Shown here: piece after piece, positions 8,300-16,899 of the stretch
Numbering within the stretch: position 1 is the first letter of the stretch
Layout of the letters: each line of letters opens with the position of its first letter
Source of the DNA: Anaerolineaceae bacterium
GTDB lineage: Bacteria > Chloroflexota > Anaerolineae > Anaerolineales > Anaerolineaceae
Length of the DNA: 56,236 nt
Direction: 5' to 3'
Assembly (NCBI GenBank): GCA_017417055.1
Contig: JAFPZX010000055.1
Span: 1-56,236, forward strand
Program-made: the position numbers and the translations under genes
The notes under the pieces: generated by a model
What the model saw: the letters and a program-made list of their open reading frames with translations, nothing else
What the model was told of the DNA's origin: nothing
The model's database searches: none

Positions 8300-9346
8300 T
8301 TATCGTCCAACTGCTCTTTTAACCTGATTTTTCAATCGGGATACATAAGAACTTTCTTCAACCTTTTGTTTTTGCGGCAGATAAACCTGAACAAATTTCC
8401 AAACGCGCTGCCAGTAATTATCATAGTCAGCAAACATCGCGTAGCCATGAGAAGCATCCCTGACAACCAGGATATCTTTGCTGCAGTCCGCGGCTTCGTA
8501 AAGTTCATAGCACATTTCAACAGGGAAGATGTCATCCTGCCCGCCATGAATGAACAGTGTCGGTGTGTGGCTTTTGCAAACCTGATTGACAGCGTTTGCT
8601 TCCATAAATGAATAACCTGCCCGCAGATAGGTGACCAGGCTGGTGGAAAAGGTCAGTATTCCGGGCAGCACGGATGGCACGCTGCGCCGGCGAAGAACGT
8701 AATTGCTTAAGTCTGTCAGCCGGGAATAAGCACTGTCCGCAATAATGCATTTAACATTGACCGGCAGGTTATCCTCTCCCGAAGCCATCAATACAGCGTC
8801 AGCTCCGGTTGAAAGACCAAAGAGCACAATTTCCGCTTTCGGCTGGTCCGCGCTGATCAGCCGGCACCATTTTACAATGTCCAGACGGTCTGCCCAGCCC
8901 AGTCCGTAATAATTTCCTCCTGATTGTCCGAATCCGCGGCATTCCGGGATAATTATGTTGTATCCTTCTTCATAAAATGGTTTTACGAAGGGGAACATCG
9001 CGGAAGCGGATTGACCGTATCCGTGGACGGCAATGAGCCAGCGCTGGGAGGTTTTCGGTTGTTCAAAACAGTACGCATTCAGTGTTGTCCCATCATATGC
9101 GCGGGTTTGCCGCTGGGATATCGTCGTTTGTTCAGCCCACCGGATCGTTTCTTCCGAAAGATCCATACGGAAGAATTCGCCGATTTTTACCGATTCTTTA
9201 TATTTCTTCAACGGACCAAACATATACTTTTGGTTCCGGTTGATAACATAATCATAAAGAACATTCCCTGCTGCGGCCATTATTCCCAGACCTGCAGCGG
9301 TGATTGTCAATGCAGTTTTAATTTTTCCGTCCCAATCCTGTGTCAT
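8300..9346 (-). CDS. Membrane-anchored alpha/beta hydrolase
   Basis: The 348-aa protein has an N-terminal hydrophobic segment (about residues 8-35) that probably anchors it. An alpha/beta-hydrolase domain follows: oxyanion-hole HGYGQSA, nucleophile elbow GLSTG, a late Asp in HGGQDDIFP and the catalytic His in ASHGYAMF. The family (S9/BD-FAE/'YqiA-like' hydrolases) cleaves esters or peptides; the substrate here is unknown. I start it at the ATG at 9346, which follows TTGGAG at a good distance; an upstream in-frame TTG only adds four residues. It is monocistronic and convergent with the c-di-GMP gene. A lid-like insertion lies between the nucleophile and the Asp. Confidence 0.85.
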   Translation of the reverse strand: MTQDWDGKIKTALTITAAGLGIMAAAGNVLYDYVINRNQKYMFGPLKKYKESVKIGEFFRMDLSEETIRWAEQTTISQRQTRAYDGTTLNAYCFEQPKTSQRWLIAVHGYGQSASAMFPFVKPFYEEGYNIIIPECRGFGQSGGNYYGLGWADRLDIVKWCRLISADQPKAEIVLFGLSTGADAVLMASGEDNLPVNVKCIIADSAYSRLTDLSNYVLRRRSVPSVLPGILTFSTSLVTYLRAGYSFMEANAVNQVCKSHTPTLFIHGGQDDIFPVEMCYELYEAADCSKDILVVRDASHGYAMFADYDNYWQRVWKFVQVYLPQKQKVEESSYVSRLKNQVKRAVGR

Positions 9347-9569
9347 AATAATCTCCAATCATAAGTTTATTAAGTATAATTCAATTTTCATTTATAATCG
9401 TTTTCGGTTACTTTTCATGGTGTATGTACGGGACAGGCCTTTGGTCCTTTCCACTGTGAAGCACATGACCGCATGTTTATTGCAATACTATTAAATCTGC
9501 GGATCGTAACCGGCATTTATCACAATTTTTAATGAATTTGTCGGAAAAACTCGTAATATTAAAAAATTG

Positions 9570-9578
9570 TGGTAGAAT
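9570..9578 (+). promoter_or_regulatory. Extended -10 promoter of rpmB
   Basis: TGG followed by TAGAAT at 9573-9578 makes a TGn-extended -10 element. No convincing -35 is seen. The transcript would start about 85 nt before rpmB. The preceding 9350-9560 stretch is AT-rich and shows no gene; it contains a GGGACAGG/CCTTTGGTCC hairpin at about 9430-9455. Confidence 0.5.
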
Positions 9579-9672
9579 ATTTTTTTGTTGGTTGAGAAAC
9601 CGGCAAAACTCAAGAGAAATATATTTGCAGCTGAAACAATGCTGACCAAAGATACGAAAGGAACTGTACAAA

Positions 9673-9858
9673 ATGGCAAAATGTGAAGCATGCGGTAAAG
9701 CGACAACTTTCGGTCACGCCCGAAGTTTTTCACAGCGCGCGACGAACCGGGCATTCCATCCGAATCTTCAGCGTGTCACCGTTATGGAAAACGGTAAACT
9801 GGTGAAAAAGACATTGTGCGCCAAGTGCATCCGCACACTGGCGAAAACTGCAAAATAA
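9673..9858 (+). CDS. rpmB: 50S ribosomal protein L28
   Basis: The 61-aa protein is part of the large ribosomal subunit, near the tRNA exit site. It starts at the ATG at 9673 after AAAGGAA (9656-9662). The family signature is clear: FGHARSFSQRATNRAFHPN followed by QRVTV, and the C-terminal IRTLAK. It keeps both zinc-ribbon pairs, Cys4-Cys7 and CAKC near the C-terminus, so it is the zinc-binding (C+) form that needs zinc for folding. Many genomes also hold a zinc-independent paralogue under Zur control; none is here. It is monocistronic, between an extended -10 promoter and a strong terminator. Confidence 0.97.
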   Translation: MAKCEACGKATTFGHARSFSQRATNRAFHPNLQRVTVMENGKLVKKTLCAKCIRTLAKTAK

Positions 9859-9880
9859 GTCAGTATTATTTTTATAAACG

Positions 9881-9910
9881 AACTGCCGGGGAAACACCGG
9901 CAGTTTTTTT
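9881..9910 (+). terminator. Rho-independent terminator of rpmB
   Basis: AACTGCCGG (9881-9889) and CCGGCAGTT (9897-9905) form a 9-bp perfect stem with a 7-nt loop, followed by a T-run. Confidence 0.93.
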
Positions 9911-9934
9911 ATCCGCGTTTTTTTTATTCAAGGA

Positions 9935-10018
9935 AGCATTGATTAGTTGGTGTTCGGGCAGTTTAGCGCGAAACGCGGAACTGTCCTTACGCCTTTTCGG
10001 AAATTACTCAGCGTCCGT
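9935..10018. repeat. Class D element containing the stop codon of the PHP gene
   Basis: It starts AAGGAAGCATTGATTAGTTG, has GGGCAGTTTAGCGCG and GGAACTGTCC as inverted inner arms, and ends GGAAATTACTCAGCG. It matches the copies at 27238 and 39613 in layout. Its right end includes the complement of the TGA stop of the minus-strand gene at 10008-10010. Confidence 0.7.
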
Positions 10019-10733
10019 TCATCAGTTGATGATATTCATTTATATACTGTGGAAATTGCGGTGCGTAAAGATCATAGTTCCCGGAGCGGATGACTTCCGC
10101 GTATTCGTGGGAATCCCTGATTCTCCTGTGTGATATGATTCCTGCCTGACAGCGGTCCGGTATCTGATGCATGTCCGATCCTGCCTGAAGATAATATTCG
10201 GGATGACGTTTGGCAAGGTCAACAGCGCGGTCTGTATGGTTTTCGTGCCGCGGATTGGTGTTGATCAATTCTATCCCATGGACCGCGTCCTCAAAAACAG
10301 TCAGATTCCCGTCCCGATAAGGATGTGCATGCATAATGAGCACTTCGTTGTGAAATTTCTCATAAAATTCACGCGCTTCTCTGCAGATGACATAAGGATG
10401 ATTGCGCAGCCAGGCTTCATTAATATCATAAACAAGGTAGTCGTTATTATTGTCTTCGAAACGCATCTCAGCACCTAAAATCACATCGAACCCGATAGTA
10501 TCACCGCGTTTCTTCGCGGCCCGGTATCCGTCCAGGTAAAGATCAATGACATGATTCCATCCCTTTCCATTGTCAGATTTCCTGATGAACTCCGCATGGA
10601 GATGGTCTGTAATGACCAGCCCGGCGTAACCGTGCGCGGCATAATAATCAACCGTGTCCGCAGCGTCAAGCTTCCCGCAGGGACTGGTTTGAGCGGTGTG
10701 AATATGTGTATCATATAAATAATGCTTTTCCAT
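10008..10733 (-). CDS. PHP-domain phosphoesterase (histidinol-phosphatase-like)
   Basis: The 241-aa cytoplasmic protein opens with the PHP metal-binding motif DTHIHT (residues 8-13), followed by a His in ITDHLHAEF and later HAHPYR and GSDMH. These are the residues that hold the two or three metal ions in PHP phosphatases and 5'-nucleotide phosphoesterases. It most resembles stand-alone PHP hydrolases of unknown substrate annotated as histidinol phosphatase-like; no other histidine genes are nearby, so a role in histidine synthesis is not supported. Its start has no clear Shine-Dalgarno sequence. It is divergent from the CBS-domain gene. The stop codon lies inside a class D repeat, so the last two or three residues may be repeat-derived. 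Confidence 0.85.
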   Translation of the reverse strand: MEKHYLYDTHIHTAQTSPCGKLDAADTVDYYAAHGYAGLVITDHLHAEFIRKSDNGKGWNHVIDLYLDGYRAAKKRGDTIGFDVILGAEMRFEDNNNDYLVYDINEAWLRNHPYVICREAREFYEKFHNEVLIMHAHPYRDGNLTVFEDAVHGIELINTNPRHENHTDRAVDLAKRHPEYYLQAGSDMHQIPDRCQAGIISHRRIRDSHEYAEVIRSGNYDLYAPQFPQYINEYHQLMNGR

Positions 10734-10953
10734 GGTGTTGATTTTATCTTTCCTGAACCGGAATTATCTGAAAACTGTTACGTGAAAAAATTTATGAACT
10801 TATAAAAATAAATGTTGCCAAAAAATGTCATCTTTTCTGCGTTTCTGTCTTTCCTATGGCCTATTTTAGGTAAAATATTAGGCATTACACTGACAATGGT
10901 CATGTAATAAATGTGACATTTCAGCAATGTATCGCAGGTGATGGTGATCGTTT

Positions 10954-11577
10954 ATGCTTGTTCGTGAAAGAATGATATCCCCTGAAAAGCGGCTTACCGC
11001 TAACCTTCCAATGACTTCCGTGATTGGAATTTTTGATAAAATTAATTCCTCGTGGCTGCCTGTTATTGACCAGGAAGGTACTATGTTAGGTTTGCTTACC
11101 TGGGCTGACTCAAAACGTGCTGAGCAGATGATTGATAATGGCAATAAGTCTTCTGAAAAAGAGATGACCGTTCGGGATTTTATGACGACAAAATATCTGT
11201 TCGTCAATGAGAACATTCCGATTGAAGAAGCTGCCAGGATCATGATCGATTATGATATGTCGGAACTGCCTGTTGTGAAGGACGGCTATTTCACAGGGGT
11301 CATTACAGATAAAATCATGCTGCGCGTTTTGATGGAAATCACCGGCGCCAGACGTCAGGGAATCCGCCTGATGGTGCAGTTGGAGAACAAAACCGGTGAA
11401 TTGCTGCGCCTGCTGCAAATCGTCAGTGATAATCAGGGCTCTGTGGAAGGACTTTGTACCTATTGCGGTTCGGAAAACGAATATCTGATTGCTACCATGC
11501 GTGTGGAGGGGATCGATAAGTATATTCTCAAGCAGGCATTAAAGGGTATGGATTGTAAAGTGATCGACATCCGCTGA
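10954..11577 (+). CDS. CBS-pair and ACT-like regulatory protein (AcuB-like)
   Basis: The 207-aa protein has two CBS motifs (about residues 1-55 and 70-130; the second reads DFMTTKYLFV ... MSELPVVKDG). An ACT-like domain (about 137-207) starts RLMVQLENKTGELLRLLQIV. CBS pairs bind adenine nucleotides and ACT domains bind small molecules such as amino acids, so this is probably a cytoplasmic sensor. The same layout occurs in AcuB-type proteins; the acuA and acuC partners are absent, so I give no symbol. The ATG at 10954 follows AGGTGATGG. It stands alone, with a terminator 35 bp after the stop. Confidence 0.85.
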   Translation: MLVRERMISPEKRLTANLPMTSVIGIFDKINSSWLPVIDQEGTMLGLLTWADSKRAEQMIDNGNKSSEKEMTVRDFMTTKYLFVNENIPIEEAARIMIDYDMSELPVVKDGYFTGVITDKIMLRVLMEITGARRQGIRLMVQLENKTGELLRLLQIVSDNQGSVEGLCTYCGSENEYLIATMRVEGIDKYILKQALKGMDCKVIDIR

Positions 11578-11611
11578 TCCGCCAGTTTCGGAAAAGCGCC
11601 TTTTATTTAGA

Positions 11612-11656
11612 AAAAACTGCAGCCGGATCAAACATGAAACTGCAGTTTTTGTTTTT
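11612..11656 (+). terminator. Terminator of the CBS-domain gene
   Basis: AAAACTGCAG (11613-11622) and CTGCAGTTTT (11640-11649) form the stem, followed by TGTTTTT. The loop is 17 nt. Confidence 0.8.
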
Positions 11657-11756
11657 AACTGTTAGCTGTTAGTTATTAGTTATTGGCACCGAATTGACAG
11701 CCACCAGCAGCTATCTGCCAGCCACCAACTACCAACTGCTAACTACTGACTTCTAT
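11655..11756. repeat. Class A period-7 array overlapping the dinG stop codon
   Basis: The left block 11655-11682 is four units (TTAACTG, TTAGCTG, TTAGTTA twice). The right block 11701-11756 is eight in-phase units such as CCACCAA, CTACCAA, CTGCTAA and CTACTGA, roughly complementary to the left block. The dinG stop (complement 11743-11745) and its last four codons lie inside the right block. Confidence 0.85.
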
Positions 11757-14544
11757 CCTTCAGCCAGTGCTCCGCCAGCCTTGGCAAATCGCGGACGCTG
11801 CCGGTGCTCCGGGTGCATTTCGGAATAGAATTAATAAAATCCAGTCCGTATCGTTTGGTATTGATCCGGTTATCCATGATGATCACCAGGCCTTTATCGG
11901 TATTGGAACGGATCAGCCGTCCAAAACCCTGTCGGAACTTCAGAATAGCTTCCGGCAGACTGTATTCTCCAAAGGAATTTTCAAATGTAGCTGCCCGTGC
12001 GGCAACGATCGGGTCGGAAGGTACATCAAACGGCAGTTTGGCGATAACGACCACGGAAAGCGCGTCTCCCTGTATATCGACGCCCTCCCAGAAACTGCGG
12101 GTACCGAGAAGGATCGCCTTTTCTGTGTTCCGGAATGTTTTGAGCAGCGCTGATGGAGAAACGCCTTCACCCTGCTCGAAAACAGTGATCCCGTATTTGC
12201 TCAGTTCGGGCTGGATGTCATTGGATGTCCGCTTTAATTGCGCATAGGATGTAAACAGCACCAGCGTTCGCCCGCCGACCGTCCGGCACAGATTGATGAG
12301 CGTCTGCTCCAGTACATACTGTGCGGAAGGTTGGTTGGGTTCCGGAACATCCCGCGGAGTGCACAACAGGACCGCCTTTTCATAATCAAAAGGAGAGCCG
12401 ACACTGAATTCATCAGCATCCTCCGCAGCAAGTCTTTCCCGCATATAGTCAAACTGGCGGGAGGTGGTGAGCGTGGCGGATGTCAGGATCACACAGTCCT
12501 TTTCATTCCACAGGCTTTCCTGGATCATCGGACCAACCGAAAGCGGCGCGGCACAAAGAGAAAGCCGTGAACTGCTACCGGAAAGGTCGATCCAGTAAAT
12601 CATGTTTTGATCCGGGCTCATGAACATCGCTTCCAGTGTGTCATGGATTTCTTTGAGCTGGTCAGCCAGTCCCTGGAACATCGCGTTCATCTCATCCGTT
12701 TCTTCGTCCGGGTCGCTTTCCAACGCTTCATCGATTTTCTTGCCCATTTTCAAGGCTTTTTTGATGATAGATTTCATCAGCGTTTCGCAGTTCGACCAGA
12801 TGATCTCAATTTCATCCCAGCCGTCCTGAGAACGGGTTTCTTCGGCAAGCCGGTACTGTTGTCCGTAGATGGTCAGCGGTCTTCCCTCTCTGGCATCATC
12901 CATGAATTGACGCAGACAGTCAAACAAATTTTTTAATTCAGGACCTAATTCTTCTGCCTTTTCCGTAATTTTCTCCGTTAAGTCCCGCAGTTCTTCGTAG
13001 GTGTCGTCGGCAATTTTGGGCTGTATCGCGGTCAGGAGCCGGCCGGTATATCCGCTGTTGAGCGTACCAATATCCTGGATCAACCGGTTGATATCAAACA
13101 AGGATGTTCGGAAACTCAGTGCACCGGTAGCCGCGGATTCCAGATGATGCCCTTCATCGATGATCAGATATTTGTAATCCGGAATCACGCCTTTCGCGTA
13201 AACAGCGTCCGCAAGCAGCAGCGCATGGTTCACGATAATGACGTGGGAGTGCTGTGCCTGTGCCCGGATGCTGTAAAACGGACACTGATTCTTCCTGCGG
13301 AATGGACAGAGATTGGGACGGCAGCCTTCATTTTCTGCTGAGATCCGTCCCCAGACTTCTCCTTCGATCGGTCCGTTGACATTCAGATCGCCGCGGTCAC
13401 CAGTTCCATTTTCACTGAGCCAGACGAATACCTTACCCAGAACGCGCATCTCTTCCGGAGTCGCTGCGGTTCGGGACTGCATCCCTGCCAGCCGCTTGGG
13501 ACAAAGATAGTTGCTGCGTCCTTTTTGAACGGTTGCCCGCAGTTCAGTTTCAAGAATCTCCTCAAGTTGTGGAATATCCTTGTTGATGAGCTGGTCCTGC
13601 AGGTTGATAGTGTTGGTGGAAATAACCACCCGTTCCCCGTTCTGCATCGCCCATTGAAACGCAGGGATCAGATAGGCAAAAGACTTTCCGGTGCCTGTTC
13701 CGGCTTCAATGAGCATGTGGTGCCCATGGGAAAAAGCATCGCAGACCGTCTGCAGCATTTCAATTTGCTGTTCCCGTGGTTCGAATCGTTCATCATGCCG
13801 GCTGAAAGCACCTCCGGCGGAAAGGATCCCGCTCAATTTTTCGCTGTCCAGTTCTTTGGGAAATTCTGCCGGTTTTAATTCGAATTGTTCACCGTCCCAT
13901 TTGGGGGGGAAGGTCGGAAGTTTGAATGTTTTGCTGTTATTATAGTGTTCCCCGGCTTTGACCCGGGCTGAATAAACCTCCCTCAGCGGGCTGAGACCGT
14001 TCCACTGTGAGGAGCCTGCCAGGTTGATTAGTGTGGAGAGCAGTTCAAAGGGCAGCTCGTATGCCTTTTGGAGCAGCCTGTTGTAAAGTTTCATCGTCAT
14101 GGTGCAGTCAGCCAGTGCCCGGTGTTTTCCTTCCGCGTCAATGCCGAATTGTTCGGCTAATGCGGATAGCTTATACCGGCCGGCACGGGGCAGCAGCACA
14201 CTTGCCAGTTCATACGTATCAGTGCAGCGGTTTCGTGTGAGGATCTTATAGCGGCGCAGAAATCCGAGGTCAAACCCAATATTGTGCCCGACAATGGTAT
14301 CTGAGCCTACAAACTCAGATACCTCATCCAGAACATCGAGAATGTGCGGAGCCTTGGTGACCATCGGATTGGTGATGTGCGTCAATTGGGAAACAGCGGG
14401 CGGGATTGGCCGGTCCGGATTGACAAAAGTCTGGTACGTTTCCAACACTTCAGCGCCATCAAAGCGGATGATACCGATTTCGATGATTTTGTCCTGCCGG
14501 ATATCCAATCCGGTTGTTTCCAGATCCAATGCTACCATGCTCAT
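11743..14544 (-). CDS. dinG: DinG-family helicase with N-terminal DEDDh exonuclease
   Basis: The 933 aa match the length of the Bacillus-type DinG (exonuclease plus XPD-like helicase). Residues about 1-165 are a DEDDh 3'-5' exonuclease: LDLETTGLD, GHNIGFDLGFL and HRALADC. The helicase has Walker A GTGTGKS (Lys287), DEGHH box II (Asp463), and SATL, GTRSFWEG and QGFGRLIR late motifs. Four cysteines between Walker A and box II (NYLC, then GC, LC and QC in GCRPNLCPFRRKNQCPF) look like an XPD-type iron-sulfur site, which Bacillus-type DinG is usually described as lacking; worth noting. It acts in DNA repair or processing of single-stranded and R-loop structures. ATG at 14544 follows AGAGGA at long spacing. 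Its last codons lie in a period-7 array. Confidence 0.92.
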   Translation of the reverse strand: MSMVALDLETTGLDIRQDKIIEIGIIRFDGAEVLETYQTFVNPDRPIPPAVSQLTHITNPMVTKAPHILDVLDEVSEFVGSDTIVGHNIGFDLGFLRRYKILTRNRCTDTYELASVLLPRAGRYKLSALAEQFGIDAEGKHRALADCTMTMKLYNRLLQKAYELPFELLSTLINLAGSSQWNGLSPLREVYSARVKAGEHYNNSKTFKLPTFPPKWDGEQFELKPAEFPKELDSEKLSGILSAGGAFSRHDERFEPREQQIEMLQTVCDAFSHGHHMLIEAGTGTGKSFAYLIPAFQWAMQNGERVVISTNTINLQDQLINKDIPQLEEILETELRATVQKGRSNYLCPKRLAGMQSRTAATPEEMRVLGKVFVWLSENGTGDRGDLNVNGPIEGEVWGRISAENEGCRPNLCPFRRKNQCPFYSIRAQAQHSHVIIVNHALLLADAVYAKGVIPDYKYLIIDEGHHLESAATGALSFRTSLFDINRLIQDIGTLNSGYTGRLLTAIQPKIADDTYEELRDLTEKITEKAEELGPELKNLFDCLRQFMDDAREGRPLTIYGQQYRLAEETRSQDGWDEIEIIWSNCETLMKSIIKKALKMGKKIDEALESDPDEETDEMNAMFQGLADQLKEIHDTLEAMFMSPDQNMIYWIDLSGSSSRLSLCAAPLSVGPMIQESLWNEKDCVILTSATLTTSRQFDYMRERLAAEDADEFSVGSPFDYEKAVLLCTPRDVPEPNQPSAQYVLEQTLINLCRTVGGRTLVLFTSYAQLKRTSNDIQPELSKYGITVFEQGEGVSPSALLKTFRNTEKAILLGTRSFWEGVDIQGDALSVVVIAKLPFDVPSDPIVAARAATFENSFGEYSLPEAILKFRQGFGRLIRSNTDKGLVIIMDNRINTKRYGLDFINSIPKCTRSTGSVRDLPRLAEHWLKDRSQ

Positions 14545-14916
14545 ATATGTATTTGTCCTCTCTGATACGCGTTAAGAAGCTTCCTGATTCTGTGTCGGAA
14601 CCGCTGCGAGCCCTTCAAACTCTTCATATATTATATACGCTTTTCTTCTCTGTGGGCATTGCTCAAATTCTGAATAGTAACTTTTTATATTTTGATAGAA
14701 TTGGACTGTGCTTTTATACAAATGACATTTGTCAGACAATTTCGTGATGGATTGACTGTATAAAATTTTGATTTCATCGGATAAAATGGATTAAATACAT
14801 GAAGTCAAAATGTGAATACGGGCATGTTTCTCTGAATGAAAAGAATGTGAACATGACGCAGAGATCCGTTTTCCGTATCCTTATACTCAATTATTTGCAG
14901 AAATGGAGGCTGTTGG
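14545..14916. other. 372-bp intergenic region between dinG and ade
   Basis: This divergent gap is AT-rich. A TTGACT at 14752-14757 and TAAAAT at 14782-14787 are present, but the 24-bp spacing is too long for a normal promoter. I looked for a purine riboswitch and saw no conserved core. No gene, strong hairpin or repeat is evident. Confidence 0.6.
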
Positions 14917-16746
14917 ATGAAAGAACCTTATATTCATCGTCGGGAAAAACTGAGCGACGTCACACGGGACCTGGCCGCGGTAGCAATGGGGTACAAAGCG
15001 GCAGACCTCTTGATTAAAAACGGAAAACTTGTCAACGTCAATGTGGGATATATCCAGGAAAACATTGACGTTGCTGTATCTCATGGGTTCATCGCCTATG
15101 TCGGACCCAACGCAAAGATCCTGACGGATGAGCACACCAGAGTGGTTGATGCTTCCGGGCGGTATATCGTTCCGGGCTTTATTGACGGTCATATGCACAT
15201 CGAAAGCTCCATGATCGATCCGCGGAACTTTGCCTGCGGTGTTCTGCCGAATGGCGTGACGACCATCTGTCCGGACAACCATGAAATCACCAATGTTTTC
15301 GGTATGAAAGCAGTCAAGCTTTTCCATGACGTGATGGAAGGGGTTCCGATCAAATGCTTCCTTGCCATGCCGGTGTGTGTTCCTGCGCTGCCTGGACTGG
15401 AGGATGCGGGTGCAGTCATCGGTCCGGACGATGTAGCTGCGGCTTATGACCGCGGCTGGGCACAGCTGCAGGGCGAACAGATGAACTTTGTGGGGATGAT
15501 CCATGGCGATCCGAAGGTTCATGAAATCAATAAGGCAACACTGGACGCCGGTGTGGTGGCGACTGGACATTATCCTTCCCATGAATTGGAACAGGGCCTG
15601 AATGCTTTTATCGCAACCGGTCAGAACGCCTGCCATGAGCTGACGGATAAAGCCGGAGCTATGCGGCGTGCGGAATTGGGAATGTATGCCCAGATGCGCT
15701 ATGGGACGGCCGGTTACGACATGCCCAACGCTATCACGGCCTATACTGACAATCCGGGAATTGATGACCGCTTTTTCTGCATGGTCACGGATGACGTGGA
15801 TCCTGCCACAGTTTACAATGACGGACAGCTGCTGCGTGTCGTCCGGACTGCGATTCAACAGGGTGTCCCGCCGGTGAAGGCGATTCAGTATGTCACTATC
15901 AATCCGGCACAGATGCTGGAAAAAGCCCGCTGGATCGGCTCTATTTCGCCCGCTAAGGCTGCGGATATCCTGATCGTCAGCGACCTGCCGGGAATGGTGA
16001 TCGACGAGGTCTACAGTGACGGCGTACTGGTTGCGGAAAACGGACGTATGGTTGTGAATGTGCCTCCTTATGAATATCCGGACTGGGCGCTGCATTCCGT
16101 CTTTTTGGATAAACTGACACCGGATTTCTTCAAAATCTCAGCGGAAGGAAAAGAAAAGCTGAAGGTCCGCGTGATGGACTGCATTCCGAATGTGCTAAAG
16201 GTCCCGGAAGTTTTTCTGGATATGTATGCAGTAGATGGTGAGCTGAAGGCTGATCCGGAGAGGAACCTGGCCAAGATTTTTGATATTTACCGCCATACGC
16301 AGGATTATGGAGTGACTGGAAGCCATGGCGTCGGTTTCATCCGTGGGATTGGGATGCGTGAGAATTGCGCATATGCATCAACTGTGGCGCATGATTGCCA
16401 TAACCTGATGGTGGTGGGGACCAGTGATGAGGCTATGTGCATTGCGGCGAATGCCCTGATTGATTGTAAAGGGGGCATCGCGATCGTTGTGGACGGTAAA
16501 CTGGCGTATGTGATGGAACTGCCGCTGGCAGGTCTGATGACGCTGGAATCCGCGGAGGTTGCCGCGGCTCGGGTTTTGCGGGTTGAAGAGGCGATTGCCG
16601 CCACCGGCTGCCCGCATTCCAAGATGGAAATGACGCTGAGCTTTGCCGCGCTGCCGGTTCTGGAGGAGCTGCATATCACCAACCACGGTTATGTGCTGCT
16701 GAAGGAAGGCAAGGCACCTGAGCTGGTACCGCTGATTGTGGAGTAA
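14917..16746 (+). CDS. ade: Adenine deaminase
   Basis: The 609-aa enzyme converts adenine to hypoxanthine and ammonia in purine salvage. It belongs to the amidohydrolase superfamily, Ade branch, distinct from adenosine deaminase. The metal-binding motif is PGFIDGHMHIESSM near residues 87-100. Also present are NGVTTICPDNHE, a GMIHGDPK segment, and ATGHYPSH with further metal ligands; the late MVTDDVDP supplies the catalytic Asp. The C-terminal third (from about 400) carries the Ade-specific domain with TGSHGVGFIRGIG. The start at 14917 follows TGGAGG. It is monocistronic. A period-7 array begins at the base after its stop, ahead of a bidirectional terminator. Confidence 0.95.
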   Translation: MKEPYIHRREKLSDVTRDLAAVAMGYKAADLLIKNGKLVNVNVGYIQENIDVAVSHGFIAYVGPNAKILTDEHTRVVDASGRYIVPGFIDGHMHIESSMIDPRNFACGVLPNGVTTICPDNHEITNVFGMKAVKLFHDVMEGVPIKCFLAMPVCVPALPGLEDAGAVIGPDDVAAAYDRGWAQLQGEQMNFVGMIHGDPKVHEINKATLDAGVVATGHYPSHELEQGLNAFIATGQNACHELTDKAGAMRRAELGMYAQMRYGTAGYDMPNAITAYTDNPGIDDRFFCMVTDDVDPATVYNDGQLLRVVRTAIQQGVPPVKAIQYVTINPAQMLEKARWIGSISPAKAADILIVSDLPGMVIDEVYSDGVLVAENGRMVVNVPPYEYPDWALHSVFLDKLTPDFFKISAEGKEKLKVRVMDCIPNVLKVPEVFLDMYAVDGELKADPERNLAKIFDIYRHTQDYGVTGSHGVGFIRGIGMRENCAYASTVAHDCHNLMVVGTSDEAMCIAANALIDCKGGIAIVVDGKLAYVMELPLAGLMTLESAEVAAARVLRVEEAIAATGCPHSKMEMTLSFAALPVLEELHITNHGYVLLKEGKAPELVPLIVE

Positions 16747-16781
16747 GGTTTCAGGTATCAGGTATCAGGTTTTAGGGATTA
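16747..16781. repeat. Class A period-7 array abutting the ade stop codon
   Basis: Five in-phase heptads: GGTTTCA, GGTATCA twice, GGTTTTA and GGGATTA. The first begins at the base after the TAA at 16744-16746. In sequence they match the complement of the array at 21661. Confidence 0.85.
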
Positions 16782-16785
16782 AAAA

Positions 16786-16828
16786 ACAGTCCTGCTTTCG
16801 ATGTTTCGTTTCAGCAGGACTGTTCTTT
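16786..16828. terminator. Bidirectional terminator between ade and a convergent gene
   Basis: ACAGTCCTGCT (16786-16796) pairs with AGCAGGACTGT (16813-16823), an 11-bp perfect stem with a 16-nt loop. TCTTTTC follows on the plus strand and a T-run on the minus strand. Confidence 0.85.
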
Positions 16829-16899
16829 TCTTCTTAGGTTGTTGGGACCGGCTCCTTGTGGTCGGAAGTTGACAGAAGTATGCCGATCCTCATGTGTTT

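Noticed and set aside
14545-14916. Purine riboswitch upstream of adenine deaminase
   Set aside because: No pair of conserved loops or TA-rich junction core could be found.
14887-16095. A 402-codon minus-strand frame opposite ade
   Set aside because: Fully antisense to a confident gene; His/Arg-rich translation with no recognisable domain.
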